A DNA stretch of 64,000 nt from Daphnia carinata. Taxonomy: Eukaryota; Arthropoda; Branchiopoda; Diplostraca; Daphniidae. The stretch spans positions 2,790,017 through 2,854,016 of the forward strand of contig NC_081339.1 in NCBI RefSeq assembly GCF_022539665.2, given 5' to 3'. Below, in pieces: positions 37,927 through 51,800 of the stretch; the first letter of the stretch is position 1, and every line of letters begins with the position of its first letter. The position numbers and the translations under genes were made by a program. Under the pieces are notes generated by a model. The model was not told the origin of the DNA. It saw nothing but the letters and a program-made list of their open reading frames with translations, and searched no databases.

Positions 37927-40900
37927 CTTTTATTTTGCAGACGCACGTGAGATACACAAAAAAATCGTTAGAAAATTATTTTTTCGTCTGTTCTCGATCT
38001 TGGCTCTAGCTTGGTTGCCTGATTTTATTAATTCAGGCTCATGGGCTTCATGCCTTCATCTTCAACTCCAATTCTTCATCCAACTAGGACAACTCTCCAT
38101 TAGGATCGGTCATGTTCCATACACTTTCATCCGTCAACATCAACTCGTGAATTTTGATCTATGTTATGACACGGCTGACTGCACTACTGCAATACCAACG
38201 GTAATTACGTATCAATAACGTGGGCTGAAAATATTCCTGAAGAATCAACACACACAAAACTAAAAACATTCGTCTTAAAACCTTTTCTTCATCTTACCAA
38301 AATCCGCCGAACACAAGCGGATAGAGTAAAACATTGTCGTAATATCTTACAAAATAGTGGGGCAAAAGCAGCAAACATACTGCTTTACAGGTAACTTTGG
38401 AGATAATACTAGTTGGACGGCCCCTCAAGTAATAAATGCCTTCTTTTCTTTATTTTTCGTTTGGCCAGTTCAGATTATAGAAACTCTAGTCATTTAATTA
38501 ATCTAGAGTCGGATAACAAGTTTTCACGACTTATGCGTCATTATGACTTTTGTTAACTTTGTGTTTTTCGCGGTAGATGTGGATGAGTAAATGTTTCACA
38601 GTACCATACAAATCAATGCCATCAGTACGCACCAAACAGAGGTAACATAAAACCTGAATACTTTCGCTTCGAAACAGTTAGATTCACCACTGATCTGCTA
38701 AATGTCTCTGATGCTTCGTTCCAGATTTGCCTTAATGACGCAGTACGTCATGTTGAAGCCATCGGTTCGCAGCTTTATGTCGTCAAACATGTGTACCTAA
38801 TAGTCACGTTAGGTCTAATACTCTTGCGGCTTGTACGGCATCTGTGTCTGTTGACAAAACATAACAACGCAGCAAGCAAAAAAGGCATCTGTTAATGTAC
38901 TCGAGATTATTTCGTTTGGACCCCGTGGATGGATTTCTGGGGCCAATTCCCATCTGACTGTTCTTGCGTTGATGCCTACTCTGTAAATATACTTTTTTTT
39001 CCTCTTGAATCCTGTACCATCAGTTTGACGCAATACGTAGCTCGAACAGTCCCAAACCTCTCGCTCCTCGTCTTACCCCTCCATAACGAAAGCAGCTTCT
39101 GTCTTTTCGGGGTTCTTTCTTTTTTCTTCGCCGTCTTATAGACTTTAATGCTAGCTTGCTAGTACAGGCTACCGTTCAAAGACTTATAATCGGATCAAAC
39201 ATACACCGAAAGAGGAAAAAAAAGAGAGTCGGACAAAATAAAGACTCGACATGTCCTCTCTTAATGCCAACTGAATATCAAAGGGGACTCTGAGATAACT
39301 TGCATATCCTCCGCCACCTATGTGTTTTACCTTTTTCTTCCCCCTTCGTCGTCGAACGCAAAATCAAAAGGAAGTCGATCAGATTAAAAAAAAAAAAGCT
39401 TCAGTGGAGTAAATTGCGGACGTCTGTGACGTTACAGCCGAAAAATAGGAAGGCTACTCTAGCAAACCAAATGATGCCCACATTTTCTTTAAGTTTGAAT
39501 CTCATGTCAAAACAATATCTGGCTTACGTATTCACGTATTAAAAGACAAATAGGAGACGACCGCCAGTTCAAGGATGTCATTCTGATTTCGTATCACGTG
39601 TCCCTATGTTCGCTTTATAGCGTAGCTTGTGCTAGAGATGACAAAAAAAAAAGTAGGAAAAAAACAAATCAAAATGCAGGATTGGAGCACACAAATGCGC
39701 TCAGCAGCCAAAAAGCATCTGCCACTTGAAAACGAGAACTATAGAGAACGAGTATACGTAACACAGTAGAGCGTGTCCATGATACCATTAGCATTTTCAC
39801 TGGCTCTCCCTTTCTAGTTCCTCTCTCTCGTTTTTTTTTCTCGATCAAGTGCCCCAAACAAACTACAAAAGAGCAAAGAGAAAAAAAAAGAGACACGAAG
39901 GGGAGAACCTCCCCGCTTCACTCCCCGCTGTAAAAAAAAAAATCGTGAGTGGTGGGGAGGAGGCGTTACACGCAGATACACTTACACACAACAGGGAAGA
40001 ACAAAAAAAAAAGGGCCGTCACAAAAGAATAGAAAAAAAAACAGAGGGAAATCGTATCGAAAAGATATTGACATTCCCTAGAGGTAGAGCATAGTAGCAC
40101 CTTTTGTTTCCCTGACGTAAGAGACTCCAGCTGTCAACACGGGGAGGGGATGATAACGAGATGGGTGCTACTGTTGAGTACGCATTAACTCTCTTGATTA
40201 TTATTTTCTTTTTCTCCCCACACTACCGTCAAGAGATTTAAAATTTTAAAACGATTAACGTTTGGAAATTTTATATCGCTTCTAAATCGATGTTTGTGCG
40301 TTTCATAATCGCGTCTACGAGATCCGAAAACTATCGAAAAAAAAATCAATGTGTGTGGAGGCAACTGCGGAGGTCCACTCGTTGTGGAACACATTTTTCT
40401 TTTCTTTTTTTTCTGGTGGTGGCGAGTTGTTGATTTATGTAACCATGACGACGGACGCGCGTGATGTGTGTCCACTGTCTAGTGGGTTGCACGGTTTGTA
40501 TTCTATACACGTTACGATGGAGAAAGAAAGAAAAAAAAAACTTTGTGGTGTATGTCCCCCGGATTGATGAACATCACGTTCCATTTACCAATTTCCATCA
40601 AGAGAATATAGCTATACAAGCTGGAATGGACTCTCCGTACAAAAGACGGGGCTACAAGCAAATGATTCGAGGTTAGATGGACTGGCATTGTAAATCGTCT
40701 TTGTTATTTCGACTGCTAGATTTCCCGTTTCAGTCTATTGATTATGATAACCAGCAGCTCGTATGTATTATTGGTCATCGATTCATTTGGCATTGTACTC
40801 TCGTACATTGATTTATTGGATCGTGTGATTCACCTGTATGAACATCCCAGTCTAAATGGAATTTTCGTACACTAACAATAACCCACAAAATCTGGGGAGG

Positions 40901-43900
40901 TCTTTTTCATCCAACTGATTTTTAAATGAACACAAAACAATCTCATGAGAAAGTGAACAAGTTCTTTTGCTGCATGTACCTATCGCCCTGACGGTTCTTT
41001 TAAAAAAAAAAAGTCTCGTGATTATGGGGGACTATGTTGGACGTTATAAAGAATCCAGCCACTTGCAACCGAATTTTGTTTTTTTGCTTTTGGAGCGCGT
41101 GAAGTCTGCTGATTACACAATGAAGGCGCAAAAACACTAAAAAGCAAGTGCGTCTATAGACTTCACAATTGCATACGTAGGCAGCTTCGAAATGGCCAAG
41201 TTTTGCTTCAACGGATATGGTAAGAAAAAAAATAAATAAAATAGAGCCATTTTCATACGAGGGGACGGCTGAAAAAAAAAAGTGCGCCGACAGACGGCCT
41301 GAGTGTTATCCAGTACTCTGACATGAAGGGCGGAGGGTCTTTTCGTTCATCCAGTAAAGCCCCATATTACGTATGATAAAAAAAATAGAAAGGGAAACAA
41401 GAACAAACAAAAAACAGTCGTAACTTTGGGGGGTGTCTCTCTTATTGTGAGCCGATTGTTTTCACCTGCTGCTGTTGACGCTTTGATGGCCAAGTTTTGG
41501 GTCTCTGTTATACGTATAGGCGGTAGAGGATGGCAGAAGGCAAACATGCAGCCGAGAGGTATCGAAAACTTTTTCTCACCCACTCTTCTCCAGTGCATTT
41601 GCTGATGGTTGTAGCAGCATATTCACCTGTCTGTGTAGCTCCTGTAGGCTCCTGAGGGACGAGAGGAAGGCTAGATTAGAAAAGAACATCACGCCAACGA
41701 AGGTCTCGTCGAATGACATCTCAACTTTTCTGTACATCGTTTGATAGGCAGGTCGCCTATTTTTGCTATTGTATTGTACATTAATGAGTGTTAGATAAAC
41801 AGGCAAAAATCGAATGAAATCCAAGAATAACCAGTCCATTGGAAAGCATACTACATCTTAATGTCAAGCCGCAGGTTATGCAAATCTAAGCTTATCATTA
41901 ATTCCTTACGTACAGATGGGATATTGAACGTTCTAACAGGCAGAAAACAAGACAATTCCTTTCATTGACTAAGAGACTTCATCTTATGTTGGTTTAAAAC
42001 CTTCCGTTAAGACTGAAGAATGAGAAATGAGCACTTCACGGGGATAATGAATACGTTGTCGCTGCACAGTAGCTTTTTCCATTTATAATTGATCAGATAG
42101 CCAAAGAGTTGTACCAGCACAGTCCAAAGACGTGAGCCGAATTCTCAGAATGGCCAACGATTGAAACAAAGCAAAAACAGACAATCGTCTGCTAACAAGC
42201 ATTTGTTTGCAATTCTGTATCGTCTGCTCGTTCGATTTGCAAAATCCTTTGGCTTTTGTATACCAGTAGGATATTTTGTCTGTTGATTGCATTTATTATA
42301 TACAGCTTGGGAGATCCACGATGACGACAATACCTTTCTAAGCGCATCTCTTTCATAGTCCCCAGCATCCATGAAATCAACGCTGGTTGATTTGTTATTA
42401 GTGGAGCGTGTGTGTATGCGAGTTGCAATGGTTTTAATGGATCGAACGTTGAATATTCCAGTCATTAAGTGCTCTTTAGTGTAGACTAATTATCTAATAA
42501 TCGTCGTGTTCACCGATAATTCATTCTCCCCCTCCCTGGCATGTGATATACTAGATACACACTGTTTGCATCTATGTTTACCACAGTGCTGAGCACACCA
42601 CAGAAAAGAAACCAATGTGTTTTATTAACAGTCTTCTTACGTGTTTGTAGTTTAACTGTGGCCATTCAAACTTTTGTATATAGAACAATACCAAATGATG
42701 TATAAATCAGTTTAATTTTCAGGTTGTCACTACACATGCAGGCTATTTATACACAACCTCCAAGAAAGAAAAGAAAAACCACATAAATGAATATGTAAAT
42801 GCGACGTTGGAGAACGACAGCAGTTTACGTCAAACCAAAAATTTGATCCTTTCAACTTTTTTTTCTTTTCAGGCCCTAAGCTGAAGACTAAACAAAAATA
42901 CTATAAACCATAAGAAAGAGAAGAAAAAAAAACACACTGCAGAGTTTGCGTATTACAGAAGCAGCTTGTGAAGAATGAAGCTGCGCGTGTGCCTGGAAAT
43001 GCCGAGCATCCAGCGTATTACGGTGGGGATGGCAGTCACTTTAGGTTCATTCAATATTGAAATGAGATTGAGGTGAATGTTCCATTATCTCTGCAGGAAG
43101 CAGCGAACAGCAGCACTAAACAGCAATAGAGCCTCTTGACTCTTATCTAGCAGTCGTTCGGCTCTCTTTTGGCTTTTCTCTTTTCTGAAGACTGTATAAA
43201 CTGGCGAGTCACACACAACAGTCTCGTCGGGGCGTTCCTATCAAGGAGATATAACCGACAAAAGCGAAAAGACAGTGGAAGGGAAAAAAAAAACTCGCTA
43301 TTCTCACTGAGTGTCATTCCTCTTTTGGGAGACAACACTGGCACTTTGGTCAGATTCATTATTCATCAAGGTTTGCTGCGCTTCGCTTCTGATTTCCAGC
43401 CATATAGTGGCTGTGTGTAGCACATATTTCTATATATATTGTAATATTAGAAATGCGTGTATTATTATACGTTTCTCCGATATCTCATGTCTCTAGTCCC
43501 AGCTTTTTAAAATTTTCTTTCAAAGGGATTCGATGATAATATTTGTGATTCTCTGTTTTTGGCAATGAAAATTTAAGAGAATAAAAAAGAACGGGAGTAC
43601 ATTTATAACCGAATGAAATGTTTTATTCAGAGAAAAAGATTACTTTTCGCAGGGACGGGAACAGGCGGAGGAATATTAGAGATCGAAACAACAATCAACT
43701 GGGTGAAATATTGACGTCACAAATTCATTTTTTTTTTTTCATTTTTCTTTTTTTTGGTTCACGTTTCCAGCCATTTAAATCAAAATAGACACACCAGAGA
43801 ATTGAAAAATAAAGTTAGAAACAAACCAGCATAATAGTGGGATAATTAAAAAAAAAAAAAAAAAGGGAGGATGACAAGATTTCAAAACGAGGGACTTTGA

Positions 43901-44921
43901 ACGTATAGAATAAGTCAACTTGTTGGGGAAATTGGACCCAACAGCACAATGTCTATTTCTACATTCATGGCTATTTTAATGGCATGTATATATATCTTTT
44001 TTTCCCTTCCTCGATAATCTTGATCATATCACATGTATATTATATGGTTTGAATATGATGAATCCTAAAAGACTGAGAAAAAGAGATCAATATATATACA
44101 CGTCGACACGACGGGCAGGTAATTGGGATAGGGACAATCAATAACGACGTGTGTGCATGAAATATTGAATTTTTTGTTTTTGTTTTTTGTTTTTATCTTG
44201 TCAGTAATTCAAGCTTTTTTCTTTAGCGGCAACGAACAAACATTACAAACAACAAAATCGCACGGTAATAGAATAAAATCAGCACGACATTTACCAAGAA
44301 AAAGAAGTCGTTTCTAATTTGGAAAAAAAAACGAAAAACAAAGATGAAAAGAGAAAACCCTGTTGATTAGCGCCGAACATTACACGTTAATAAAGGTGGG
44401 AACACACACTGCGTATACCCACGTCCAGAATAGGTTTTTAGAATGGTCGTGTGTTTACCTATCGATATATATCCAATGAATTCCTATAGATTTCTTAAAT
44501 ATTTATAAGTATGATGTGTTTAAATCGAGATCGACGTTGAGCACGTAATGTTACTATAAATATAATAATTTTTTTTTGTTTTTTTAGAAGATTCTAACAT
44601 ACAAACAAAAGACAGTCGGATTAAAATCAGCCGGAGCGCAAGATATTTTCAATTTCAATGAAGCAGAAACGTTTGCGGGATCGCTTCCGTAAGTGACCAG
44701 AGAATGTTTAAGGGACTCGAAAATGACCAGACCAGTGGACACACGTAATATCATTATTTTTTAAAGCTTATTTATAGTATAGATATATATATTATATATA
44801 AATATATAAAATCAATTCATTGACTTTCTCAATGTTCTTTGGTTCCGTTTTTTTAATTCAAATTTTTACCTAATTTAATTTACTTTTGTTTGTTTTCTCC
44901 AGGGTAAAGAAGAAAATGGAT
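37927..44921. other. Intergenic stretch and POU4 3' UTR
   Basis: About 7 kb without a supportable coding exon. The part adjoining 44.9 kb should include the POU4 3' UTR (minus strand); TTTATT on the + strand near 43.62 kb is a candidate AATAAA signal. Elsewhere there are short A/T-runs and open frames lacking splice sites or recognisable motifs (for example at 41.35-41.84 and 42.08-42.47 kb, minus). Confidence 0.5.
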
Positions 44922-47900
44922 TTAGCAGGATTGTTGAGCTGCAAATTTCATGCGCTTCTGCTTTTGACGTTGGTTGCAGAACCAGACGCGGACGACGTTC
45001 TTTTTCAGGTCGAGTTTCTCGGCTATGGCGGCGATCTTCTCGCCGGACGGGCGGGGCTGGACGGCAAAATAGGCCTCCAGTGAACGTTTCTCCGGGGCGG
45101 CGATCGACGTCCTCTTGCGCTTCTTCTCGCCAGCTGGCAAGACGGAAGGCGCTTCCGGATCGCGACGCTTATTTCTCGTTTGCGCTTCAGCTTCTTCCAG
45201 CCAGGCGTGAAGTATCGGCTTCAGCGCGATCATGTTGTTGTGCGACAACGTCAACGACTCGAACCTAATTGGGGAAAAAAATAACGTTTGGAAAATGAAA
45301 AATAAAAATTTGCATTTGTGGTTATACGTTCATAAATTCTTAAGGCCTATTTTTTATTTTAATACGTGGAATCAAAGGAAAAGTTGATGTTATTCCACGA
45401 TCTACCCAACTATGCAAATCCATACTAGTAAGATATAAAAACCTGGATCACAACATGTAATCAGGAAACTTGAACGCTTATGCAAAAGAGTATTCAGAAA
45501 TCAAAATTAAAAAAACAAAACAATTTTCACTTTAACGGAATCAACAAAAAATATTAAAATAGAAAGGTACGGAAAGGACGTGTAAACGTATACAAACACG
45601 GCTGTGCGTCTACGTGAGTGATAGCGGCTTTTTTATCAATTATAGAAATGACTACACATATGTTTTAAATACTTGATTACACCCGTCCTTTGTGAAAGAA
45701 ACAGACGTGAATCAAACACTGTGTGACCAGCTTGTCAGTCATCTCGTAATCCCATTTTTTTAACGTAATATTCTAACCGCCTTTGTTTTTTGCTCTCTGA
45801 CAGCATCACTGAACATGTTACATATCTATATAATTAATTAGATTTTTATTTATTTATTTATTGTGTAGCTCACCTGCAAATGGTGCTCTGAGAAAGAGCG
45901 CCGACGCCGGGCAGGCGGAGGTTGGCCAGCGCTTTGCCTACATCCGCTTGAGTGACGCCCAGTTTGATGCGACGCTGTTTGAAACGTTCGGCAAAGGCCT
46001 CGAGTTCACGCGGATCGGAATCGGTGTCGTGGATTCCGAGCGGAATTCCGGCCATGCCGGCCATTGAGCCCATTCCGTTGTTGCTTCCGGCATTGCTGTG
46101 CTGATGCAATTGATGGGCGTGAGCGGCAGCCGCGTGAGCGTGGTGAGGAGTCATCGTCATGTGATGCGGATGTCCGTGCGAATGGCTGTGCTGGTGATGA
46201 TGGCCAGAGAGCCCGGCGGCTGCTGCGGCAGCGGCGGCCGCCGCCGCAGCCGCCGCCGCGTGATGGTGGTGGTGGCTGTGCGACGCCATCATGGCGTTGC
46301 TGGCCATGGCCGCGTGACTGTACATCCCGTGAAGGCCGGGATGGTTCGACATGGAAACGCTTCCGCCGGAATTGTGATGAGGATGGTGGTGTCCGCCGCT
46401 TCCGCCGCCGTTGCCGCCGTTGCCGAACGGGTTGTGCTGATGGCCCAGTCCGCCGTTGCCCGACGATGACATTCCGTTCTGATCCGACATGGACGTCAGC
46501 GATCCGCCGACCGAGGTGCTGACGGACAGGGCTTCCATCATTTCCATCGTATCCAGCGACGGATGAACCATCTGATATTAAAATTTAAATCATTTGCTTT
46601 AGAGTGAATGCATTTCGGGACACCATACCTGATGTTGGCGTCCATTTTGGGTGGACTGGATCGTCGCTGTAACAGAGACGGACGAAGGGACGTGACTGTG
46701 TAGAAATCCATTGCCGTCGTGATGATTACGCAACGGCTTCAACGATTCGCTGCCACTTCCTCCACCTCCGCCGGACGATGCTGCAGCGAGAGCTTCCGAT
46801 CGCGCGGCCAATAAGCCATCGCCAAGACTCCCAAACAATTCCGGCTGACCGTACAGAAATCCTCCGCCATAGTCCCGACTCTAAGCAATTCAAATTATTA
46901 TTATTTTAAGCCAATTTATATCAAATTACGAATAATAAATAAGGCTTGTAAAACGAACAATTGAGCAACATACATTTAGAACATTTGATTTAATCGAAAA
47001 AAATTCGACAATTGTTTACACACCTCATAAAAAACCTTAAAGAACAAACATGAAATTGATTGTAGGCCATTCCACGTAACGAGGCGTTTACGGTTGGAAG
47101 AACGTCCAACAATAAATCAAGTCATTTCGGTACATGTCCATCAGTGATTCAAATATTTGTCCTTATTAGCTTATTAAGAAGCTAATAATAGATCGTACAT
47201 TCACTAATCAACGTGGAATCTTAATATTAATAAAAATTTAAAATTCCATATGCAATGACACAATTAAAAAGGTTACCTAACATTCACTATTTAAAGTTTA
47301 GTACCTAACGTGATTGGGTTTGATCGTTTCAAAGACAACTTGTTCGTACAAGTGACGGCTGTAGACTGAAACAAATTCGACTTGCATTCATCGAACGTTG
47401 CCTCTTTTCACAAGGAGGCCGGGTAAGAAATGACACGTGCTGTCAAGACCGTGGGAAAAAAAAACCGAATTTCTCAGAAACGTTTGCCTAAGGAATCGAA
47501 TGTGACGCAATAGAATTCAAGGGCAATTCTAAAGGGAGGAAGTTTAAGAGAAAAGAAAGGCGGGGGAAGGATACCATTTAAAGAGGTTATTTCACTTTTA
47601 AATAGCTGTTAATTAACAGGTGCAAGAAAAAAAAATGAAACGGAAGGCAATTACATTTTTTTTTTAAACTACGTAGGCCGTTAGGTACGAGAAAGTCTAA
47701 ATCAATTCGTAATGAAAGGCAATTAGCTCTCGATTTTGGGCGTTGATGGTAAATCAATTAGTATTTCAGTAGCGCTTTGCTAAGTGAGAATACAACGATA
47801 CAGCAACATGATCACGTTCGCAGCTACTTTAGATAAAACGCCTAACACACCCGGCGTCCAATTAAAGATTTCAATTAGTCAGCAATCAGAGCCGTGCATG

Positions 47901-48849
47901 CTGTCAGGTGCGCTGGCAGAAGGGAGGCAAATTATTTCAAGATCCAAGAGGGAAAGGGGGTCGAGGGAATAAACAAAACACGTCGCCATTAGCTAGAGGA
48001 AATTATATCGCTTCGTGCGTTTATACCCCGTTCTAACGCAAATGCACCAGGTATATCAACAAGGGGATTGCTTTATACACAAGGTGATAAAAACAGATAT
48101 AACCTTTTGAATCTCTCGGCTTTTTTGTTTTCCTTTCAAAAGGCCTATGCTCAATGTTTAGAACGAAAAGCAATCAAGAAAAATCCCAAAATGCAAATTA
48201 GATTTGTTAAGCATTTTTTTGTGTTTGCTACATATGCAAATAAGGGGGAAATTTCTGTTCCAACGGAGAATAGCCCTAAGGCCATGTTAGCCGCATTTTG
48301 GTGTGTGTTATTGTCGCTTACGCGTCATACACGCCAGCGTGAGCGTGTGTGACGGGAAATGATCAAGCTCCGCCTACCGAATGGAAACCAACGACCAATC
48401 ATTTGGCCCGCAATAGATGAACGACGTCTATATGATGAACCACAAACCCCAAAGCTCCACCCCAACGTTTTTCTTTTTGAACCCCAAATGTTTGCTGTTC
48501 TTTTCTCTTTTTTTTAATCATTTCCGATAGCATTTTTTAATTGATTACGTTTGATACGTAGACACACACTGACCTGTGAATTAGTCATGCAACGTCTCAT
48601 AGATTCGGCGGCGGACGAGCGGTAGGAAGTGGGCGAAAATCGGCCCCCTGCGGAAGAGTAGCACGACGAGTTGCCGGCGTTGACGACGGCTGCGGCTGCG
48701 GCGGCTGCTGCGGCCGCAGCGGCAGCCGCGGCCGAAGTGATGATGGGCTTGCCGTTATTACTGCTACCGCCATTGCCACTGTTACCGCTACCCGGCGACG
48801 AATGGTGATGATGGTGGATGCTCTCCTTACTGTCCGTCGCGTACATCAT
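44922..48849 (-). CDS. acj6: POU class IV homeodomain transcription factor (acj6 / Brn-3 family)
   Basis: Sequence-specific nuclear factor that specifies sensory neuron identity in animals. Four exons: 48574-48849, 46629-46880, 45874-46571, 44922-45264, giving 522 residues. Exon 1 has poly-His, a poly-Ala run of about 16, and a POU-IV box ([18 protein letters not shown]). Exon 2 carries the class IV N-terminal segment ([16 protein letters not shown]). Exon 3 has His-rich and poly-Ala (about 15) tracts, then the POU-specific domain starting [20 protein letters not shown] and continuing to [12 protein letters not shown]; exon 4 completes it ([20 protein letters not shown]). The linker is short ([19 protein letters not shown]) and the homeodomain ends with recognition helix [15 protein letters not shown]. 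The POU-specific/homeodomain linker and [18 protein letters not shown] are diagnostic of class IV. The C-terminal tail after the homeodomain is only about ten residues. Intron 1 is about 1.7 kb. The repeats expand its size relative to fly acj6. Confidence 0.94.
46881..48573 (-). other. POU4 intron 1
   Basis: A 1693-bp intron between the POU-IV box exon and the second exon. It is unusually long for this locus, where most introns are below 100 bp, so it may hold enhancer elements or alternative N-terminal exons. Fly acj6 is known for alternative splicing in this part, but I found no exon with both splice sites and a matching phase. Confidence 0.6.
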
Positions 48850-51800
48850 GTCGTTTCGATCAATGATTCAGGCAACACACAACACACACACACACACACA
48901 CCAAACACAACACGTTTCGTTTAAAAAAAAAAAAACGAAAACAAAACAAACAAAAAAAAAATGTTAGAATTATTCGAAATTCCCGCGTAGGTCACTGCAA
49001 TCGATTAAAGGTAGTAATTGTTTTTTTTTTTTCTCCCTGTTCTTTAGCTGGACACTAGGCGTGAAATCAATCGTGATCTACACGGAAAAGATGGCGGCTC
49101 TGTTATGGGATTCTTTTAAAGACAACTGGCTGCATTAGAACAAATAAATGTTTTCACGAAGTCGATTCGAAAAGAAACCAAAACACGCAGCACGAAACGT
49201 GACTAGAATCGCTAGTTTCTATTACATAGAAAAAGACGTTGTTTTACAGGATTGGGACGAGCGTGAATGAGGAACGATAAAGAGAAATGAATTGTCACTG
49301 ATCGAATGGGGGGGGGAGGTACGGCAGTCCCGCAAGTGAACGAACAGCGTGTCAAACTTCAGCACTGGGACCTCAGTTTTTGTTTGGCCTCTCTCTATCT
49401 CACTCTCATCTATATTACTGCTCTTATTCTTGCCGCAGTGCTCCTCTTTTTCTCTCGTCTCTGCGGGAACCCGTGATCGGGGTGGAGTTGGCACTGTATA
49501 ACAGGGGACGTTGTAGTTGAATAAGAGGAAAAGGCCCCGCCCAAAACTCGGCTATCGGTGGGAGGAGTCGTAGAGTTTCCTATACGCCATCGACGTCAAC
49601 CAATTAGAGATGGCCCCCGCGTTTGCGCCGCTCATTCATCGTGAAACAACGGATCACCAAAATAGCCTCGCCTATTTTCTTGGGGTGGTTTTTGTTAGCG
49701 CCATTTACAAGATTCAAGAACTGCCTTCCTTTCGCTTTAACGAACGCAAACTTTCGGCTATAAGCGTCTCGTTTTTCTTCGGAAATTCACAGTTATAATG
49801 CAAATTATTAAACGAGACACGCATAAAAAAAAGAAGTTTACGAAATCCACCCACGGATTTTGTAAATTATTTCATGCCTGATCTGAAAAAAAAAAAGCCT
49901 AAAAACAGACAACGCAATCTCAAAAGTTTATGTTATGGATTTGAAGGTATGTAATGGGAATTATCCATGCACGTGTCGCTGAACGTTGTCAAATGAATGC
50001 TGTGAACCAAACAACTAGACGACTTCTCTTCTTCGTTTAAAAATATTGGGCTCGTTTTGAATGACCTACGCATTGTTTTGTTTAAGTATAACAACTAAGA
50101 CACTACGACACACCGTATATACTTAATGAATCAACAAGCGAAACAGTTGAAGATCACGTTTGTGAAGCAACCCCCCCCCCCCCCCCGCTTTGCGCTGTGA
50201 ATGGTAACCCTTTTTGACACAATACCGAGAATTTCGTATGCATCATCAGGTGGTCGTGTATATTAATGGCTATAAGAAAGGTCAAGAACAGCCCATGTAT
50301 AGTCGATTTATTTGTACACGACCGGCATCTAACGCATCATTTTTTCATTATGAATGCTTTATGTATACATAGATATACAGTCGTATATATATATATATGT
50401 ATACAAAATGCACGAGGCGACTCGATACAAAGCCTTGTGTTAGGTCATCGCAAATGGCTTCCAACAATGCCTTTATTTTGAATGGCTCGCATCTATTCGT
50501 TTTTTTGTTGTTTTCCCATTCAAATTGAAATACGCGTAAACGTTAAACGTAAAAGAATAACTGTTCAAAAATAAAAAAAAAATAAAAAAATACTTGTGTA
50601 CAAGAGAGGGGAAGAGAAAAGGGAGGGTGGAGACATTGATGACATTGCATGACCGCGTATAGGGCCGTGTGTGCAGTGCCATATGGTAACGTACTCACGC
50701 CCGGGAAAGAAACAAAAAAATATGTTGGGACGATACGAGACTGTTCGAATGCCACTTTATTCTATGTGTATAGTATACTGTGTGTGTGTGTGTGTCGCGT
50801 ACAATCGTATCGTGAAAAGAAAAAAAATAGACGATGGAGAGAGTCCCCAACTCGACATCACATGTTTGAAAGGAAATATAGAAGCGGATACAAATAAAAG
50901 AGAGACGGCCTCTTCTGTTGTGTATCCTATCGATTGGCTATACCTTGAATGCTACACGCTGGCTGTAGGATGCAGTCATCTCATTAAATAAGATGATTGC
51001 TGCACATTGTTCTCTGCACGCATTTCAATGGTAAAAACGAAATCCATCAAAATCAATCGTCTGTCAATAAACAATTGTCCAGATGGATTACATTTTGTCC
51101 CTCAAAAATAGATTTCTGATGTCATCTAGCCGTGATTTTATTACCCATCCCTTGTATATAGATTGAATTACATGGATTTTTTTTTTCCTTTTTCAAATTC
51201 CCGCCGGATGTATATTGCTACTTCCCTGTATGCAACCCCCCTCCCTCTTACATCTCCCCCTCTCTTTTTTTTGGCACGTTATAGTTTGTGTTGTATATAC
51301 ACAACAAAAGGGGCTTTGTAAGGCAGAGATTATGACATAGTGGGGGGGTGGGGGTGTGTACAAAGAGAGCACACACACACACACAAGAATGAAATTCAAA
51401 CCGTAACAGATTGTGTGCACAAGGGTATTGGCCCATGTCATTTACTACACAAGAAGCGGGGATGAACCATCAAGGTAGTCTAACTACTTTCCAAGTAGAG
51501 ATTTTCTATTTAGCTGTTGTGCGTTAACCAACAAATCACGAGCTCGATTAACACTCGATCTTGAGTTCAAGAGTAAAAGGGTCACATTACGGTCCCGATT
51601 AATACACAAAGAAAAGACCCTCATTGCAATTGTACGTTAAAATGGAGGGACTTGTTTCAAATCAATTCATACGTGTTCGATATTTATGAAAAAAAAAAAA
51701 AATTTGTTAGAAAAAGAAGCAGATGTTACGTCATCTAAGGTTGGTGTCGATAGGAAATCGCGTTTATATCGTAAAAAAAAAAAAAAGTTTCTTTTCGTCA

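Noticed and set aside
46064-46522. Long plus-strand frames antisense to the POU4 exon
   Set aside because: They are shadows of the GC-rich, repetitive His/Ala/Gly codons on the real coding strand.
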